NCBI RefSeq assembly: GCF_030408835.1
Contig: NZ_CP047357.1
Span: 2,728,001 to 2,792,000, forward strand
Direction: 5' to 3'
Source: Corynebacterium freneyi
Lineage (GTDB): Bacteria > Actinomycetota > Actinomycetes > Mycobacteriales > Mycobacteriaceae
DNA: 64,000 bases
How positions within the stretch are numbered: position 1 is the stretch's first letter; each line of letters opens with the position of its first letter. Below the pieces are notes generated by a model. That model saw nothing but the letters and a program-made list of their open reading frames with translations, had not been told where the DNA came from and did not search any database. Both the position numbers and the translations under genes were made by a program. Below, piece after piece: positions 18,958-27,764 of the stretch.

Positions 18958-21900
18958 TTACTGTCCGTTCCGGGATTCGGTGTCCAGGTCGTCGAGCCGG
19001 TCCCCCAGCCAGGAACCGACCTTGGAGATTTCCGGTTCATCGACGATGGCGAGGTGATCGCCGCACAGGTGCACGATCTCCAAATCGTCGACGATAGCCG
19101 ACCATCCGCCATCCTCATCAATCGTCGCGTAGCGCGGCTCGAGTTCGATGGCGCCGTCGTGCATCCGCTCGGCGCGGAAAAGTACGACGGGCACGTCGAC
19201 CTCGGCCCAGCGGGTCATGTCCAGCTGATCGAGGATGCGGTTGTCCACGAAGGACGCGCGCTGGTGCTCGAGGACGCCGCCGGACAGCCCGTGCTGGGTG
19301 GAGTCGGCGGTGGCGAGGAACTGCTCCAGCATGGTCAGCAGCCCTTCCTCGCCCTGCTGGTCGAGCAGGTCGTGGGGCACCGGGATGTCCAGGCCGTAGG
19401 TCCGCTTGGCGAAGTCGGCGTAGCGATCCCAGCGGGCGTGCATCTCCTCGGGGGTGTCGGGCACCTTCTCGGAGGGCTGGACGGTGTCGAGCAGCACGAT
19501 CTGCGCGACGTCGATGCCGGAGTCGCGCAGCTGGTGGGCGACTTCGTAGGCCAGGGCGCCGCCGAAGCTCCAGCCGCCCAGGATCACCGGCCTGCCGTCG
19601 GCGCGGTCCCGGATGTCGTCCAGGTAGGCGGCGGCGCGGTCGGTGAGCTCGCCCTCGCGGCGTTCGACGCCGTAGACGGGGACGTCGGCGGGCAGTCGGC
19701 GGGCCAGGGGCTGGTACACGGCGGAGGATCCGCCGGCCGGGTGGAAGAGGAACACGGCGGGCTTCGTCGACCCTTCGAGGCGTTCGCGCAGCACGCGGAT
19801 GTTGCCCTCGACCTCGACTTCGAGGTGGGGGCGCAGCGTTTCGGCCAGATCCGCGATCGTGTCGGCGGCGCGGACGTCGTCTGCGGTGATGTCGGCGCCC
19901 GCCCGCTCCGACAGGCGTGCGGCGAGGGCGTCGACGGTGGCGTCGTCAAGCGCGGGCAGTTCGTCGGTGACGCCGCCGGCGGTCGTGCCGACCACGGTGG
20001 CCCAGGTGCCGAACGCCATGCGCTCCGAGGCGTCGCGCGGCGGCACGTTGATGCCTTGCTTTGCGACGCCCGCCTCCCGGCCGGACGTCGACTCGGCGCC
20101 CGCGGCCGGGGCCTCCTCGGCGCCAGCGGCGTCGGAGTCGTCGGAGGCATCGTGGGCCTCGGCGACAAGTTTCTCGACCAGGGCGATGACGTCGGCGACC
20201 GACGCGTCGCGAAGCGCCTGCACCTGCAGCGGCGGGATGGAGAAATCGTGCTCCACGCGGTTCTTGATGCGCATGCCCATCAGCGAATCCAGGCCGAGGT
20301 CGATGAGCGGCAGCTCCAGCGGCAGATCGTCGACGTCGTAGCCCATCGCTTCGCCGACGATGACGCGCAGATGCGTCTCCACCGGCACACCGGACTCCGG
20401 AGACCAGCCGGGCTCCCCGTCCGTTCCCGCCGCGCCCGCGGCGGTGGGCATGCCCGGGGCGGCCGGGGTGCGGTTGACCGCGCCGAAACCGGCGGGCGCG
20501 CCCGCGGCGGTCGACTCGGCGCCGACGGTGCCGGCCGGGGCGCCTGCGGCGGAATCGGCGGAGGAGCCGGTGGCTGCACCGGCACCCGACCCGGCGGGAA
20601 CGGACGCGACGCCGGCCTTGGCCAGCAGCTCCGTGGCGTCGCCGTCGACCGTGTACACCGAAATCACTGCGCCGCCGGGGTGGCGAGAGACGATCGTCGT
20701 CAGCTCACCGGACGCCGGCAGCGCGCCGGCCTCCTCGACGGCCAGGATCGTCGCACCGGGCACGGCGTCGGCGATGGCCGCATCGATGATCGCGTGAATC
20801 GACGGCGCGATGGCCGCGTCACCCGCGTAGGCGACATCGCCGCCGGGCAGGGTCGTGCGCGATCCCGGCAGCTTGCCGCGGCCACCGGACATCGGGCGCG
20901 CGGACGTCCAGAAACGCTGGTGGCGCCAACGCATGCCCGGCAGATCCGCGTACGCACCCGGGCCGGCCAACGCCGACAGGTCGATGTCGTGGCCGTGGGC
21001 GTACAGCGTCGCGCACGCCGCGGCGAGCGACTCGCCCGCGGGCTCCTTGCGCTTGGCCAGGTGCACCAGCTGCGCATCCGGCAGTCCGGCGGCGAACGCC
21101 GTGGCCATCGTCGGCATGAGCGCCACCGGGTTCGGGGCGAACTCGACGAACGTGCTGTAACCGGCCGCGCAAGCGCGGGACACCGCATCGGCGAACCACA
21201 CGGAGTGGCGGGTGCAGCGCACGAAGTAATCGGCGTCGTGGACGACGTCGCCCGGCTGATACGTCACGCCCCGGTCGACGGAGCTGAACAACGGCACCGA
21301 CAGCGGGGTCGGCTCGACGTCCGAGCACTCCGACCACAGCTCCCCCAGCAGCGGGTCGAGCGCGGACGTGTGCCCCGCGCCCTTCACCGCCAGCGGGCGG
21401 GCCATCTTGCCCTCGCCGGTGAGGTGCTCCACCAGCGCGGCGATGGCCGGCTTCGGGCCGCCGACGGTGGTCATGGTCGGCGCGGCGTAGACCGCCGGCT
21501 CGACGCCGGCGAACTCCGGATGCGCGGCCAGCAGCTCGTCGAGCTCGTCGACGGACAGCTCGACCATCGCCATGCCGCCCTGCTCGTCCTCCGCGAGCAT
21601 CGACTCGCCCTCGCCCATCAGATGGGAGCGGGCGCACGCGATGCGCATCGTCTCCTCCAGGGTCAGGCCGCCGGCGGCGTAGGCCGCGGCGATCTCGCCC
21701 ATGGACATGCCCACGACGGCAGCGGGCTCGGCGCCCAGCGCGCGCATCATGTCGGTCTGGGCGACCTGAATGGCGGTGATGCCGATCTGCGCGGTCTCGA
21801 GGTCGTAGGTGCGCTCGTCGTCGGCGATGATCTCCAGCAGCGACCAGCCGACCGAATCGACGATGATCTCGTCGCACTTGGCCATGGTCTCGGCGAACAC

Positions 21901-23925
21901 CGGCGACAGGGCCAGCAGCTCCTTGCCCATCAGGCGGTGCTGCGAGCCGAAACCCGAGAAGATCCACACCGGCCCCTGCGCCAGCGGAGCGTCGGCCGAG
22001 ACGATGCCCGGACCCGACTTGCCCTCGGCGACGCGGCGCATGCCCTCGATCGCCGAGGCGACGTCGGTGGCGGGCACGACCGCCTTGGACCGACCCCGCG
22101 ACCGCGACGCCAGAGTTCGCGCGACGTCGCCCAGATCCACCTTCGGGTTGGCCTCCAACCAGGATGCGAGGTCCTCGGCGGCCATGCGGCGGCGCGACGG
22201 CAGCAGACCGGACACCGGCAGCAGCGCGGGCATCCCGGCCTCGCGGGCGGCCGCGGCGTCGATCGGCGCGGTCGCCTCCTCCTGCGGCGGCGCCGCCGGC
22301 GGGGACGTCAGCACGATGTGGGCGTTGGTGCCGCCGAAGCCGAACCCGGAGACGCCGGCGACCTTGTGGCCGGAGTACTCGGGCCACTCGCGGGGATCCT
22401 CCACGACCTCCAGGCGGCCGCCCTCGAAATCGATGTACGGGTTGGGGCCCGCGTAATGCAGCGACGGCGGCAGGACGTCGTTGCGCATGGCCAGCACGAC
22501 CTTGATCACGCCGGCGACGCCCGCGGCGGCCTCGGTGTGGCCGAAGTTCGTCTTGGCGCTGCCCAGCAGCGTCGGATTGGCGGCGTCACGGCCGCGGCCG
22601 AGCACCGTGCCCAGCGCGGAGGCCTCGATCGGGTCGCCGAGGATGGTGCCGGTGCCGTGGGCCTCGATGTAATCGACGTCCTGCGGACGGATGCCGGCAT
22701 CGGCGTAGGCGCGGCGCAGCACGTCGACCTGCGCATCCGGGTTCGGCGCGGTCAGCCCGTTGGAACGGCCGTCGGAGGTGACGGCGGTGCCCTTGATCAC
22801 GGCCAGGACGTCGTCGCCGTCGGCCTCGGCGTCCTCCAGCCGCTTGAGCACCACGACGCCGGCGCCCTCGGCGCGGATCATGCCGCTGGCGTCCTCGGAA
22901 AACGCGTGGATCGCACCCGTCTTCGAGAACACCCCCAACCGGCCGAACGACAACGTCGCATGCGGCGACACCAGCAGGTTCACGCCACCGGCCACCGCCG
23001 CATCGGCATCGCCGTCGCGCAACGCCCGCACCGCCTGATGGATGGACACCAACGACGACGAGCACGCCGTATCCATGGTGATCGACGGCCCGCGGAAGTC
23101 GAACGCGTAGGAAATTCGGTTGGACAGAATCGACGGCGACGTGCCGGTCATCGCGTACGGGTGCGCCGCCGACGGATCGGCCGCCATGAGCATGGCGTAG
23201 TCGTTCGTCGTCGCACCCATGAACACGCCCACGGCCTCGCCGCGCAACTCCGACGCCGGCAGATGCGCGTTCTCCAGCGCCTCCCACGTCAGCTCCAACA
23301 GGATCCGCTGCTGCGGGTCCATGTTCTCCACCTCGAGCGGCGACAGCCCGAAGAACTCGTTGTCGAAGCCCGCGACGTCGTCGAGGTACCCGCCGCGGGT
23401 GTCGCACTCGGCGATCTCCGCGGCGATGTCCGCATCACCGTCGAACTCGGACCACCGGCCCTCCGGCAGATCACCGGTGCCGGCGCGGCCCGAGACCAGC
23501 AGATCCCACATTTCGCCGATGTTCCGGGCACCCGGATACCGGGCGGCCATGCCGACCACGGCGATGTCCATGTCGGTGAGCTTCTCGTCGCGAAGCCGAC
23601 GCGACCGCGCGGCCTCCTCGCCCGTCTGCAGCGCGTCGTACGCCGAATCATCCGGGTTTTCGACGTCGCCCTCGATCAGCCGCACCGCGAGTTTGTCGAT
23701 CGTCGGGTACTCGTAGGCGATCGTCGCATCGAGCCGCACGTCCAGCAGGCTCTCCAACTCACCCGACAGGATGACGATGTCGCGGGAGGACAGGCCGAAC
23801 TCCTCCATCGGCCGTTCCGGCGTGACTTCCTCCGGTGTCAGACCGGTGGTGGTGATCACCCAGTCGCGCAACCAATCGCGCATCTGGGCGACCGTCATGC
23901 CGGATCGTCCCTTGTTGTCATCCAT
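18958..23925 (-). CDS. pks13: Polyketide synthase Pks13, mycolic acid condensase
   Basis: A 1655-residue type I PKS that condenses two fatty acyl chains into the 2-alkyl-3-keto mycolate precursor. Domains in order: ACP1 (phosphopantetheine Ser in GLSSRD, about residue 45), ketosynthase (DTACSSSL, about 288), acyltransferase (GMSMGEIAAAY, about 740), an Ala/Gly/Ser/Thr linker (about 1110-1180), ACP2 (LGLDSLMGM, about 1212) and thioesterase (GWSFGGALAYE, about 1452). No reductive domains, as expected. I chose the ATG at 23925 (MDDNKGRSG). The stop is five bases before accD4. A copy of the dispersed word sits in the ACP2-thioesterase linker at 20058, a position free to vary. Confidence 0.96.
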   Translation of the reverse strand: MDDNKGRSGMTVAQMRDWLRDWVITTTGLTPEEVTPERPMEEFGLSSRDIVILSGELESLLDVRLDATIAYEYPTIDKLAVRLIEGDVENPDDSAYDALQTGEEAARSRRLRDEKLTDMDIAVVGMAARYPGARNIGEMWDLLVSGRAGTGDLPEGRWSEFDGDADIAAEIAECDTRGGYLDDVAGFDNEFFGLSPLEVENMDPQQRILLELTWEALENAHLPASELRGEAVGVFMGATTNDYAMLMAADPSAAHPYAMTGTSPSILSNRISYAFDFRGPSITMDTACSSSLVSIHQAVRALRDGDADAAVAGGVNLLVSPHATLSFGRLGVFSKTGAIHAFSEDASGMIRAEGAGVVVLKRLEDAEADGDDVLAVIKGTAVTSDGRSNGLTAPNPDAQVDVLRRAYADAGIRPQDVDYIEAHGTGTILGDPIEASALGTVLGRGRDAANPTLLGSAKTNFGHTEAAAGVAGVIKVVLAMRNDVLPPSLHYAGPNPYIDFEGGRLEVVEDPREWPEYSGHKVAGVSGFGFGGTNAHIVLTSPPAAPPQEEATAPIDAAAAREAGMPALLPVSGLLPSRRRMAAEDLASWLEANPKVDLGDVARTLASRSRGRSKAVVPATDVASAIEGMRRVAEGKSGPGIVSADAPLAQGPVWIFSGFGSQHRLMGKELLALSPVFAETMAKCDEIIVDSVGWSLLEIIADDERTYDLETAQIGITAIQVAQTDMMRALGAEPAAVVGMSMGEIAAAYAAGGLTLEETMRIACARSHLMGEGESMLAEDEQGGMAMVELSVDELDELLAAHPEFAGVEPAVYAAPTMTTVGGPKPAIAALVEHLTGEGKMARPLAVKGAGHTSALDPLLGELWSECSDVEPTPLSVPLFSSVDRGVTYQPGDVVHDADYFVRCTRHSVWFADAVSRACAAGYSTFVEFAPNPVALMPTMATAFAAGLPDAQLVHLAKRKEPAGESLAAACATLYAHGHDIDLSALAGPGAYADLPGMRWRHQRFWTSARPMSGGRGKLPGSRTTLPGGDVAYAGDAAIAPSIHAIIDAAIADAVPGATILAVEEAGALPASGELTTIVSRHPGGAVISVYTVDGDATELLAKAGVASVPAGSGAGAATGSSADSAAGAPAGTVGAESTAAGAPAGFGAVNRTPAAPGMPTAAGAAGTDGEPGWSPESGVPVETHLRVIVGEAMGYDVDDLPLELPLIDLGLDSLMGMRIKNRVEHDFSIPPLQVQALRDASVADVIALVEKLVAEAHDASDDSDAAGAEEAPAAGAESTSGREAGVAKQGINVPPRDASERMAFGTWATVVGTTAGGVTDELPALDDATVDALAARLSERAGADITADDVRAADTIADLAETLRPHLEVEVEGNIRVLRERLEGSTKPAVFLFHPAGGSSAVYQPLARRLPADVPVYGVERREGELTDRAAAYLDDIRDRADGRPVILGGWSFGGALAYEVAHQLRDSGIDVAQIVLLDTVQPSEKVPDTPEEMHARWDRYADFAKRTYGLDIPVPHDLLDQQGEEGLLTMLEQFLATADSTQHGLSGGVLEHQRASFVDNRILDQLDMTRWAEVDVPVVLFRAERMHDGAIELEPRYATIDEDGGWSAIVDDLEIVHLCGDHLAIVDEPEISKVGSWLGDRLDDLDTESRNGQ

Positions 23926-23958
23926 CGTGGGCTGTGTCCTTAACAAATAATTCGCGGG

Positions 23959-25794
23959 TTAGTCGAAACCGCCGGCGAGGTAGGCGGCGCGGGCCACTCG
24001 TCGCGCGATCTTACCGGCAGACGAACGCGGAAGTTCATCGATGCCGACGACGCGGACGTCGTCCGGCTGAATGCCGTGCGCCTTGGTCACGGCGGCGCGG
24101 ATGGCGTCGATCGCCTCGGCGTCGCCGGACTCCTCGCGGCGGAAGTCGCGCTCGGCGACGATCACCAGCTTCTCGACGTCGTCGCCCTCCACCGAGAAAG
24201 CCGCGACGACGGCCGGACGCACGTGGTCGGACGCCTGGGTGACCGTGACCTCGATGTCCTGCGGGTAGTGATTGCGGCCGGCGATGACGATGAGGTCCTT
24301 GATGCGGCCGGTGATGTGGATCTCGTCGTCGAGGAAGACGCCCAGGTCGCCGGTGGCCATCCACTTGGCGTCGTCGGCCACCCCCTCCGCGCGGGAATCG
24401 ACGTCGCGGCGGGCGGCGAGCTCGTTGCCGAACACCTTCGCCGACTGCTCCAGGTCGGTGAGGTAGCCCAGCGGAATGTTGTCGCCGTGGACCCACATCT
24501 CGCCGACCACGCCATCCGGCAGCTCGGTGCGCGTCTCCGGATCGACGACGATGAGGTTCTGCGGCTTGGCCACCGAACCATTCGACATCAACGGCACCGC
24601 ATCCGGGGTATCCGGCTCGACGCGCTCCGGGCGGCCGTCGTTAAGCGAATCACGGTCGACCCAGGTCACGCGCGGACGCTCGGGCCCCTGCGGAACCGCG
24701 ACCAGCAGCGTCGCCTCGGTCAGGCCGTAGCCCGGGCGGATGGCGTTGGACGGCAGGCCGAACTTCTCGAAGTTGGCGCGGAACTCGCGCGTCGCCTTCT
24801 CCGTCACCGGCTCCGAACCGACGATGAGGCCGTCGACGTTGGACAGGTCCAGGGTCCCGCCCTCCTCCGGCACCGCGAAACGGTTGGCCAGCTCCAGCGC
24901 GAAATTCGGCACGACCGTGTACACGTTCACGTCGTCGTCGCCACGCTTGTTCAGCTGGTCGATCCAGCGCTTCGGGTGCTGGATGAAGTCGCGCGGGGTC
25001 ATCAGATCGAACGGCAGGCCCAACGCCGTGACGAACGCGCCGAGCACGATGCCCATGTTGTGGTGCAGCGGCAGCCACGTAACCAGGCGCAGCGGCAGCT
25101 GCAGGTGCGCCGCCGACAGCACCTGGAAGACGTTCGACAGGATCGACCGTCCGGCGATGCGGACGCCCTCCGGGGTGCGCGACGAGCCCGAGGTGAACAG
25201 CAACACGGCGTCCTTCTCCAGCTGCGGCGCGTACTTGGCGTCCTCGGCCGGCGAGACGTAGTTGTCGGCCAGCGAATCCGGCAGCGCGTCGACCGTGAGC
25301 ACGCGGGGGCGCTCGGCGGCCGGCTTGTCGGCGAAGATGGAGCGAACCGCGGCGGCCGAGCGCTTGTTGGTCAGCACGACCTTCGGCTGGGCGGCTTCGA
25401 GGACCGCGACGAGGTGGTCGCCGTGGCCGGGCTCGGTGGGGTCGTACAGCGGCACGGCCACCTGGGCGGCGTACTGGGCGGCGAGGAAGCCGAAGAGGTA
25501 CTCGGGGCTGTTGCCCATGAGCAGCGCGACGCGGTCGCCGGGTTCGCCGACCTGCTGGAGGCGGGCGGCGACGGCCTTGATGCGGCGGTTGACCTCGGCG
25601 CGGGTGTAGGTGACCAGCTCGCCGTCGCGGGAGTTGGAGTAGTCATGGAAGGTGACCTGCTGAAGGTCGAGTTCGCCCTTCATCGTGTTGATCTGCCACA
25701 TCATTTCGGACAGGTTCGGCACGGACATGTCGTCGGGGAAGGCGAAGTTGCCTTCGGCGTCGATGAACTGGCCCATCAGCATGCTCAGGTCCAT
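23959..25794 (-). CDS. fadD32: Fatty acyl-AMP ligase FadD32
   Basis: A 611-residue FAAL that activates the long acyl chain as acyl-AMP and loads it onto ACP1 of Pks13. LLFTSGSSRTPEGVRI near residue 200 is the AMP-binding P-loop (with the FAAL-type SSRTPEGV in place of the TSGTTG of acyl-CoA ligases), PGYGLTEATLL is the second core motif, and the C-terminal small domain includes ITGRIKDLIVIAGRNHYPQDIE. Start ATG at 25794 with AGAGGAG upstream. The stop is 33 bases before the pks13 start; fadD32-pks13-accD4 read as one operon. Called fadD2 in C. glutamicum (cg3179). Confidence 0.95.
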   Translation of the reverse strand: MDLSMLMGQFIDAEGNFAFPDDMSVPNLSEMMWQINTMKGELDLQQVTFHDYSNSRDGELVTYTRAEVNRRIKAVAARLQQVGEPGDRVALLMGNSPEYLFGFLAAQYAAQVAVPLYDPTEPGHGDHLVAVLEAAQPKVVLTNKRSAAAVRSIFADKPAAERPRVLTVDALPDSLADNYVSPAEDAKYAPQLEKDAVLLFTSGSSRTPEGVRIAGRSILSNVFQVLSAAHLQLPLRLVTWLPLHHNMGIVLGAFVTALGLPFDLMTPRDFIQHPKRWIDQLNKRGDDDVNVYTVVPNFALELANRFAVPEEGGTLDLSNVDGLIVGSEPVTEKATREFRANFEKFGLPSNAIRPGYGLTEATLLVAVPQGPERPRVTWVDRDSLNDGRPERVEPDTPDAVPLMSNGSVAKPQNLIVVDPETRTELPDGVVGEMWVHGDNIPLGYLTDLEQSAKVFGNELAARRDVDSRAEGVADDAKWMATGDLGVFLDDEIHITGRIKDLIVIAGRNHYPQDIEVTVTQASDHVRPAVVAAFSVEGDDVEKLVIVAERDFRREESGDAEAIDAIRAAVTKAHGIQPDDVRVVGIDELPRSSAGKIARRVARAAYLAGGFD

Positions 25795-25927
25795 GGTGCT
25801 CCTCTGGTGTTTCTTCGTCTGCGGTGGTTTGTCGGGCCGGAGGGTCTTTACGTTACCGACCCGTTATTTTTCGGGATGGCGACGCGCCGCCGGTCGGCGA
25901 TCGGGACCGTCGGCGGGGGTCACGCTA

Positions 25928-25944
25928 GCGTAAGTTACTTTCGC
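25928..25944 (-). promoter_or_regulatory. Candidate operator upstream of fadD32
   Basis: GCGTAAGT and ACTTTCGC are inverted copies (seven of eight) around one base. It lies about 134 bases before the fadD32 start and overlaps a possible promoter (TACGCT on the minus strand). No regulator is assigned. Confidence 0.3.
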
Positions 25945-26161
25945 CGATGAAAATCGTAGGCGTCCGGCGTGCCATAAGTCACGTTACGGATGTAAGCGGG
26001 TGTGACTACTGAGGCTCAACGGTACGCGAGTGAAGCTTGCTTGACGACGCCCACCTGGTGCCCGGTGACGGCCCCGACGCCCGTCACGCCCCCTCCCCGC
26101 CCACCACATGCGCCACACCCCACTCGGCGAATGTCATAACGTGTTTTGATCTGCAATGAGT

Positions 26162-26229
26162 CGGCTGATTTGTTGCATTTCAGCCGTCAAATCGGGAAAG
26201 TTTCGTCCGAATCTGCAACAAATCCGCCG
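26162..26229. repeat. AT-rich 16-base inverted repeat after the lipase gene
   Basis: Left arm 26162-26177 and right arm 26214-26229 match at 15 of 16 positions (core GATTTGTTGCA / TGCAACAAATC, perfect over 11). The 36-base loop can form a competing small hairpin (GGCTGA/TCAGCC, minus strand). It begins 45 bases after the lipase stop, with no T-run, so it is either an unusual terminator/attenuator or a looped operator. Confidence 0.6.
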
Positions 26230-26274
26230 ACTAAATGCGGATCAAGTTTTACCCGCACCGACCGCCCCGGCGGA

Positions 26275-27195
26275 CTACCCGTTCGCGGCGAGGGCACCGT
26301 CGATGAGGCCGCGGGCCCAATTCTCCGTCCACGCGACGGCGGTGGTACCCGGGATGACGTCCGGATTCTCGGCATACGTCGCATGCACGCCGTTGGCGGC
26401 GACGAGCTCCTGCGCCCGCGCCACCGCGTCGCCGATGCCGGGCGGCGCGTCGCACACAGTGTCGCCGGGCGCGCAAATGTCCTGCACCCGGTCGTTGAGC
26501 TCGCCGAAGCCCTCTCGCCCGCCGCGCATCGTCGCACCCGGCACGATCGGCTGCACCAGCAGATTCACCGGCGCGAGCGCGACCTCCGCACCGACGCCCG
26601 CCACGGGGTTTCCGGGGACGACGCCCTTTCCCGCTTCACGACGGCCGTCGGCAAGCAAGGCGACCCCCAACACCCGCTCGGCCGGAACCGGACCATTGCC
26701 GTTGCCGATCAGCGCCGCCATGTCCCCCATGATCACCGCGCCCTGGGAAAAGCCCATGAGCACGAAATCGGTCAGCGGGCAGTCGGCGTGGGTGGCGGCC
26801 ATCTCCTCGTGGATGCGGGCGCGCCCCTCGGCCTGCGAATCGTCGTAGGTCATCTCATGCTGGGCCTGGACGTTCCGGAACTGGGCGGTGTACGGCACGG
26901 TCCACACCTTCACGTCGTCGGGCGCGTACGACTCCTGCAACGGCGCCGAGGCCTTGAGGATCAGCGAATTCGGGTTCGCCGTCGGGTGGATCGGGTCGTC
27001 GTCGGCCCGCGATTCCCACGTGCCGGGCGCGGCGATGACCTCCACCGCCGGGCACCACTCGGGCTGTTGGGCCTGCGGGGACGGGTCCGGCATGCCGGGC
27101 TCGCCCACCTGCGACTGACGCAGCCACTGCCCCACGCCGGCGACGATGGCGACGACGAGGACGATGACGGCGAGCAGGGTGAGCGTTTTGCGCAT
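26275..27195 (-). CDS. Cutinase-family serine esterase of the Rv3802c type
   Basis: A 306-residue membrane-anchored or exported lipase. Residues 5-27 are a hydrophobic anchor (TLTLLAVIVLVVAIVAGVG). The nucleophile Ser is in VLMGFSQGAVIMGD (about residue 148); paired Cys (WCPAV, ADCPL, DICAPGDTVCD) form the disulfides typical of cutinases, with the Asp in the last of these. Rv3802c is an envelope phospholipase/thioesterase essential in mycobacteria, and this gene keeps its place next to fadD32 (C. glutamicum cg3180). I chose the ATG at 27195; it starts five bases after the stop of the DUF732 gene, so the two are coupled with cop1 in one operon. Confidence 0.88.
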   Translation of the reverse strand: MRKTLTLLAVIVLVVAIVAGVGQWLRQSQVGEPGMPDPSPQAQQPEWCPAVEVIAAPGTWESRADDDPIHPTANPNSLILKASAPLQESYAPDDVKVWTVPYTAQFRNVQAQHEMTYDDSQAEGRARIHEEMAATHADCPLTDFVLMGFSQGAVIMGDMAALIGNGNGPVPAERVLGVALLADGRREAGKGVVPGNPVAGVGAEVALAPVNLLVQPIVPGATMRGGREGFGELNDRVQDICAPGDTVCDAPPGIGDAVARAQELVAANGVHATYAENPDVIPGTTAVAWTENWARGLIDGALAANG

Positions 27196-27200
27196 GCCCG

Positions 27201-27764
27201 TTAGCAATACGCCGATTCAGCCGCTTTCGCAATCGACTCGGCCACGGCGGCTTCGTCGTCGTCGGTGCGGTCCTGCGCCACGATCTGGCCGGCGACGGCC
27301 TCGACGACCGCCGCGTCGGCGTCGCCGCCGGTCTCGGATTGGGCGCTGCAGTGGACGTGGCCGGCTGCGATGAGCTGGTCCTCCGTGCCCTCGACGTCGA
27401 TGCCGTCGTCGATGAGCGCGTCGAGGAAGTCCTCGTCGTCGCGGGACAGCGGCATGCGGCCGTCGGGGGCGGAGCTGGCGCGGGTGGCGCCGGGCTCGGT
27501 GATCTCGCGCTCGCCCCTCGCGCGGGTCGTGGTCGTCGACGATTCGGAGGTGCTCGTCGCCGAGCTGGACGCGGAGCTGGTCTCCGACGTCGTGGCGTCG
27601 GCGGAGGTGGTGTCGGTGACCTCGGACGATTCGACGGTCGAGCCGCCGCACGCCGCGAGGGTCAGGGCACCGGCGCCGATGAGGGCGAGCACCGCCGCGC
27701 GCGCCCGGCCCGGCTTACCGGTGCCGCGCGGCGCGCCGGTCTTGCGGGGCGTGACGGCGCTCAT
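27201..27764 (-). CDS. DUF732 lipoprotein
   Basis: A 187-residue exported lipoprotein. The signal ends in a lipobox, LTLAACGG, with Cys39 as the lipidation site. A Ser/Thr/Glu-rich linker of about 55 residues follows, then a DUF732 domain (DEDFLDALIDDGIDVEG, then a helical end with two Cys, HVHC and SAYC, likely disulfide-bonded). DUF732 proteins are small helical exported proteins of mycolate bacteria with no known activity. The ATG overlaps the cop1 stop by four bases and the lipase starts five bases after its stop. Being locked between a mycolyltransferase and a lipase (as in cg3180-cg3182) suggests a helper role in mycomembrane assembly. Confidence 0.8.
   Translation of the reverse strand: MSAVTPRKTGAPRGTGKPGRARAAVLALIGAGALTLAACGGSTVESSEVTDTTSADATTSETSSASSSATSTSESSTTTTRARGEREITEPGATRASSAPDGRMPLSRDDEDFLDALIDDGIDVEGTEDQLIAAGHVHCSAQSETGGDADAAVVEAVAGQIVAQDRTDDDEAAVAESIAKAAESAYC

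Larger units (their letters stand above)
25795..26274. other. Leader and control region upstream of fadD32-pks13-accD4
   Basis: 480 bases with no gene. From the lipase side it holds an AT-rich 16-base inverted repeat (26162-26229), a dispersed word at 26039-26049 and a 17-base palindrome at 25928-25944. On the minus strand TACGCT just inside the palindrome could be a -10 hexamer. The mycolate condensation operon probably starts here, with a leader of about 130 bases. Confidence 0.55.

Noticed and set aside
19054..23943. Plus-strand frame of 1629 codons opposite pks13
   Set aside because: Arg/Gly/His-rich mirror of pks13 codons with no domains.
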